Shown here piece after piece: positions 60,115 through 64,000 of a stretch of 64,000 nt of DNA. This DNA comes from Gemmatimonadota bacterium (GTDB taxonomy: Bacteria; Gemmatimonadota; Gemmatimonadetes; Gemmatimonadales; Gemmatimonadaceae). The notes under the pieces were generated by a model. The model made no database searches. It worked only from the letters and a program-made list of their open reading frames with translations, and was not told the origin of the DNA. Both the position numbers and the translations under genes were made by a program. Each line of letters begins with the position of its first letter. Position 1 is the stretch's first letter. The DNA lies in NCBI GenBank assembly GCA_028287345.1, contig JAQBPV010000442.1, positions 17,806 through 81,805 on the forward strand, written 5' to 3'.

Positions 60115-60504
60115 TTACTTACAAGCCGGCTCGCCATCGCCAGCCGTGCCGACGATCGGGTTGGTCGTGTTGACGCCGATACCGCAGCTGAAGCTGGCGA
60201 TCTGGGTATGCGTGATCGTCGCGGACCAGTAGCCCGAGCCAGGAACGATCGTCGGGGTGTTCACGCCAGACGAAGGCTTGAACTTGAGCTTCGTGGTGTC
60301 GTAGGTCACGTACTTGGTCGAGTCAGCGAAGAACGACTCTTCGGCCGTCACGAGGTTACGCAGATCCGACTTCATCGCGGCGATGTACGCCTTCGACTTG
60401 GTGTTCGCGAACTTCGGGATCGCGATGGCGGCAAGAATGCCGATGATCACGACGACGATCAAAAGCTCGATAAGGGTAAAGCCCTTACGTGCGCGGTTCA
60501 TCAT
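60115..60504 (-). CDS. Type IV pilin (PilA-like)
   Basis: Prepilin motif RKGFTLIELLIVVVIIGILAAIAIPKF. Confidence 0.93.
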   Translation of the reverse strand: MMNRARKGFTLIELLIVVVIIGILAAIAIPKFANTKSKAYIAAMKSDLRNLVTAEESFFADSTKYVTYDTTKLKFKPSSGVNTPTIVPGSGYWSATITHTQIASFSCGIGVNTTNPIVGTAGDGEPACK

Positions 60505-60748
60505 TTGAGAATTCTCCAGGAGAAGTCCAGCAAGAGGACGGATTCGATGTTCCGTCGGGCGGGTTTGCCAAGCTTCGCTGAGCTCGCGGTCATGGCTAAA
60601 GCAACCTGCGGACCACCATCTGCGTATTCTCTAAGCCCCTGCCCTGCAACGACTTGAGAACGCGGCGATACGCCTTTGATCAGCCTGATAGGGCGGGATT
60701 TTGCGAATCCATAGCACTTTGCGGTAGATCGCAAACCGCATAAAGTCT

Positions 60749-62386
60749 TCATTTGCGACCTTCACGGATTGCGACGGTCGATTCACGGATCGCCGCACGC
60801 ATGAGCCGGCTATCGCGTGGTGGAACGTACTGCAGCCCGGCGACCGCTTCGCGCTTCGCATCCTTCCAGCGCCCGAGCTTGGCGAGACAATAGACGTACT
60901 CGTAGCGACCCTCTCCCAACTCCGGCTCTACGCCGAACGTCCATTCGAAGAGCGCGACTGCGGGCCCACACAGTCCCGCCCGCGTATATGAGTCGGCGAT
61001 CGACAGCGTCATCCCCGCATCGTACGGAAAAATGCGGATCGCTCGGCGATACTCCATCTCCGACTGGTTGAGCCGCGACTTGTAGCCGACGTGGCGCGCG
61101 AAGAGAAAGTGGGCGCGATAGCCGTTGGGCGCATCCTTCATGAGCTGATCGAAGAACGCATCGTTGTTCTTCCACACGCGCATGCGGTCGATGCTGCGCG
61201 CCAGTCCGGCCACGAGCAGAAGGCCGAGGGCACTCAGGGCCATGCGCCGGCGACGGGGAGTGGCGTGCGTGCGGATGTGTTCGGCCACTGCACCTGCGGC
61301 GAGCACGACGCCGATGCTCGGGAAGAACAGCGTCCGCTCCGCCGTGACGAAGCCTGCGGGCACGAGCAGGTTGCTCACCGGGAGATACGAAATGATTACC
61401 CAGAGCAGGCCGAAGCTCACCACCGGCGACCTCCGGCGGAGCACGACGGCGAGAACGACCGTGCCTATGCAGATGAAGAAGCCCGGGAGCTGCGAGAGCG
61501 CGGGGCCGCTCGCGATGACGACGTCATTGGGCGAATAGTCCGCGCTCAGCTTCATCGGAAAGACGAGCAGCTGCGCGATGCGCGGCATCTCGTTCATCAT
61601 CGTTCCGATCCGGTCGTATGGGCTCATCCGAAGGAAACGGAAGATCGGATACGGCAGGAAGCCGGCGAGGTCCTGCTGCACGAGCCCCCGCACATACAGA
61701 TAGACGAGGGCCAACAGGGTGAGCACCAGCAGCACCGGACGCATCGCGCGCGCGCGCGCACGCCACCCCTCGGCGGGGAGCACCGTCATCTCTGCCGCAA
61801 CGAGCAGCGCCGGCAGAACGATGGCGTGTTCCTTCGAGCAGAGTCCGATGCCGAACAGTGCCCCGATGGAGAGTGTGTCGCGCCACGTCAGCGAGTGTGT
61901 CAGCCGCCGCCGCAGGTAGAGTCCTACGGCAAGCGCGAGGCACAGCGCGACGATGAGCTCCGACTGGCCGACGATGTTACCGGTGACCTCTACGTGGACC
62001 GGATGCACGGCGAACAGCGCAGCGGCGACCCAGGCGCCGGCCACTGGCAGGATTGCCGTCGCGCACCAATACACCGCGAGCGTGGTGGCAACGGCGAGGA
62101 TGATGTTGCCGAGATGGAACAGCCACGGCGCGCCGTTGGTCACACACCACTGCAGTGTGAACAGCGTCATCACGATGGGCCGATAGCCGTCGCCACCGTA
62201 CCTGGCTGGCCAGTACGTCTCGCGGAACAGCTGCGGTACGTGCAGCATCGACTGCACGCGCGGGTTGTCGAAGATCACCCCGCGATCGTCGTACGTGAAA
62301 TCGTGGCCGATGCTCGTCGCGGTCGCGGCCAGTGCAAGCAGGGCGAGCGTCACGAACGGCAGCCAACTGCGCTGCGCGAGCTTCAT
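60749..62386 (-). CDS. Polytopic glycosyltransferase-like membrane protein with C-terminal TPRs (TMTC-like)
   Basis: 545 aa; GHDFTYDDRGVIFDNPRVQ, many TMs, TPR-like C-terminus; similar architecture to 13110..14912. Confidence 0.78.
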   Translation of the reverse strand: MKLAQRSWLPFVTLALLALAATATSIGHDFTYDDRGVIFDNPRVQSMLHVPQLFRETYWPARYGGDGYRPIVMTLFTLQWCVTNGAPWLFHLGNIILAVATTLAVYWCATAILPVAGAWVAAALFAVHPVHVEVTGNIVGQSELIVALCLALAVGLYLRRRLTHSLTWRDTLSIGALFGIGLCSKEHAIVLPALLVAAEMTVLPAEGWRARARAMRPVLLVLTLLALVYLYVRGLVQQDLAGFLPYPIFRFLRMSPYDRIGTMMNEMPRIAQLLVFPMKLSADYSPNDVVIASGPALSQLPGFFICIGTVVLAVVLRRRSPVVSFGLLWVIISYLPVSNLLVPAGFVTAERTLFFPSIGVVLAAGAVAEHIRTHATPRRRRMALSALGLLLVAGLARSIDRMRVWKNNDAFFDQLMKDAPNGYRAHFLFARHVGYKSRLNQSEMEYRRAIRIFPYDAGMTLSIADSYTRAGLCGPAVALFEWTFGVEPELGEGRYEYVYCLAKLGRWKDAKREAVAGLQYVPPRDSRLMRAAIRESTVAIREGRK

Positions 62387-63165
62387 CGCGACAGCGAGAA
62401 CTTCAGGATATGCCAGAACGCAGCGACGCCGTCCCTCCAGTTGATTTTCTTGCCTTCCGCGTAGGTTCGTCCCGCATATGAGATGGGCACTTCGTAAATG
62501 CGGGCATCCTGCTGCGCGAGGCGTGCGGTGATCTCCGGCTCGAAGCCGAAGCGGTCCGACGTGAGGTGCAGCGAGCGTGCAAGCTCACCGCGGACGGCCT
62601 TGTAGCACGTCTCCATGTCGGTGAGGTTGAGATTCGTCAGCATGTTGCTGAACAGCGTCAGCAAGGTGTTGCCCACCGAATGCCAGTAGTAGAGCACGCG
62701 GTGTGGTCCGCCGAGGAATCGTGAGCCGAAGCAGGCGTCGGCTTTGCCGTCGATGAGAGGCTGGAGCAGCGCGGGCCAGTCGTGCGGATCGTACTCGAGG
62801 TCGGCGTCTTGTACGATGACGACATCGCCAGTGCTCGCGGCGAGCGCGGTACGGATGGCCTTTCCCTTCCCGCCATTCTCGGGCTGAAAGATCAGGCGGT
62901 CGATGAAGCCGGCAGCGTGCAGCTCCACGAGGCGCTCGCGCGTTCCGTCGGTGGAGCCGTCGTCGACGCAGATGACTTCCTTCCGTATTGGCGTGCCGTG
63001 CACCCGATCGAGGATGGTCTCGATGGTATTGCGTTCGTTGTAGATGGGGATGAGCACGGACAGCGTAAATGAGTGCACGTCCAGCGGCGTCAGCTCGCGC
63101 GGCTTCGCAGCGAGAGTGAGCGACTTCGCGGGAACGGTTGGTACGGACGAAGGAGTGAGTGTCAT
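62383..63165 (-). CDS. Glycosyltransferase family 2 (dolichyl-phosphate mannosyltransferase-like)
   Basis: LSVLIPIYNERNTIETILDRV, VICVDDGSTDGT, VVIVQDADLEYDP. Confidence 0.95.
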   Translation of the reverse strand: MTLTPSSVPTVPAKSLTLAAKPRELTPLDVHSFTLSVLIPIYNERNTIETILDRVHGTPIRKEVICVDDGSTDGTRERLVELHAAGFIDRLIFQPENGGKGKAIRTALAASTGDVVIVQDADLEYDPHDWPALLQPLIDGKADACFGSRFLGGPHRVLYYWHSVGNTLLTLFSNMLTNLNLTDMETCYKAVRGELARSLHLTSDRFGFEPEITARLAQQDARIYEVPISYAGRTYAEGKKINWRDGVAAFWHILKFSLSR

Positions 63166-64000
63166 CGATGGAGAACGGTGAATGCGGCGCCGCCATCGAA
63201 CTGGCCGCGCGGAGCGAGCAGTGGAACGGGGCGCTTGGTCAGGTATTCGGCGGCATCGAACGTAGCTTTGCTTCCGACGAGTACGACGCGAAGGGGATAC
63301 GCCGCCAGAATCGGTTCGAGCCCTTCCTTCGCCTCCACTTCGGCCGACCGCTCGCGCAGATAGTGCGCCGTGGTGAATGAAGCGACCGGAACGGCCTTGC
63401 GGCCCGTGTACAGGAAGACGGCGCCTTCGTCATCGGCTGCTACCACATCCAGAGGCGAGGTGTTGGCCGCAGTCCAGTCGAGTGCGGCGGCAATGCGCTT
63501 GTCCCCCGCGCGTGAGATGCTCGCCCACCAGCCGCCGCGCGCGGCGCGAATCTCGTACGCGGCATAGCCTGCACCGACCCACAGGAACAACACGGCGAGC
63601 ACGGCACGCGCTGGTCGCGGCCACTGCGAAAGCCCCGACGTGATCGACCACCCCGCTGCGACGATCACCAGCAGAACTAGCGGCCACACGCCCCACACGA
63701 ACCGCGACGGCTGAAAGGGCCACACGAGCGTGATGGCGAGGTAGCCGAGGAGGAAGAGGAGCGCCACGGGTGCGCGTGTGACGAGTGCTCGTGCGCCTGC
63801 GAGAGAGAGGACCAACAGCGCCACGAGCGTTATCGCGTGTGCCGTCGCGCCGCGGGCTGGCGAGAACAACGCAGTGAACATGGAAGTCGTTTCCGGCACG
63901 GTACGACGCAGCGTCTCGACAATCATCGACGGTCCCATCTCGTGATAGCCGCGAAGCCACCACCCGATGTACGAGCCGTAGTTGCCCTCGAGTGGCACCG
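63162..64000 (-). CDS. Polytopic membrane protein, glycosyltransferase-39-like (5' end outside window)
   Basis: ORF reaches the right window edge; multiple TM segments, overlaps GT2 start (ATGA). Confidence 0.65.
   Translation of the reverse strand, partial: VPLEGNYGSYIGWWLRGYHEMGPSMIVETLRRTVPETTSMFTALFSPARGATAHAITLVALLVLSLAGARALVTRAPVALLFLLGYLAITLVWPFQPSRFVWGVWPLVLLVIVAAGWSITSGLSQWPRPARAVLAVLFLWVGAGYAAYEIRAARGGWWASISRAGDKRIAAALDWTAANTSPLDVVAADDEGAVFLYTGRKAVPVASFTTAHYLRERSAEVEAKEGLEPILAAYPLRVVLVGSKATFDAAEYLTKRPVPLLAPRGQFDGGAAFTVLHR

Noticed and set aside
60505-60748. Possible GEMM (c-di-GMP-I) riboswitch upstream of pilin
   Set aside because: GGCAAACC and GCTTTAGCC-like fragments occur, but the order and spacing do not match the GEMM core; kept only as an unassigned leader.
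61091-62464. 457-aa plus-strand ORF
   Set aside because: Antisense to the TMTC-like gene; His/Arg/Glu-rich shadow composition.

Overview
This is a high-GC bacterial chromosomal window. Gene content (SusC/SusD pair with its own ECF sigma factor, M14/M16 peptidases, VPS10/BNR protein, TonB-plug/CarboxypepD-reg proteins) suggests a Gemmatimonadota-like organism; that assignment is inference. About 57 protein-coding genes are supportable. They include an ECF sigma-SusC-SusD-M14 peptidase operon, a UDG/mtnA group, an enoyl-CoA hydratase-recF-DUF721-gyrB cluster, a second ECF sigma/anti-sigma pair, a MacAB/TolC-type efflux operon beside a LytS/LytTR two-component system, a receiver/GGDEF/GAF signalling cluster, ligA, a TPR-ParA-secreted protein operon, a PTPS-folE-SDR-Trm112-like pterin operon, and a type IV pilin beside a glycosyltransferase operon that runs off the right edge. 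No rRNA, tRNA, CRISPR array, transposase or prophage was recognised. The most interesting unexplained structure is intergenic: (1) a ~200-nt dispersed long-stem inverted-repeat family with three copies (two exactly 198 nt by my edges, sharing a 25-mer); (2) a second AT-richer inverted-repeat family with two copies, one with perfect 21-bp arms; (3) a structured putative ncRNA or leader with a textbook intrinsic terminator directly upstream of the PTPS-folE operon; (4) related GACGCGGAT/ATCCGCGTC palindromes on both sides of an ECF sigma gene; (5) a palindrome-rich patch upstream of the second ECF sigma gene. All calls come from reading the sequence and ORF track; no database search was run.
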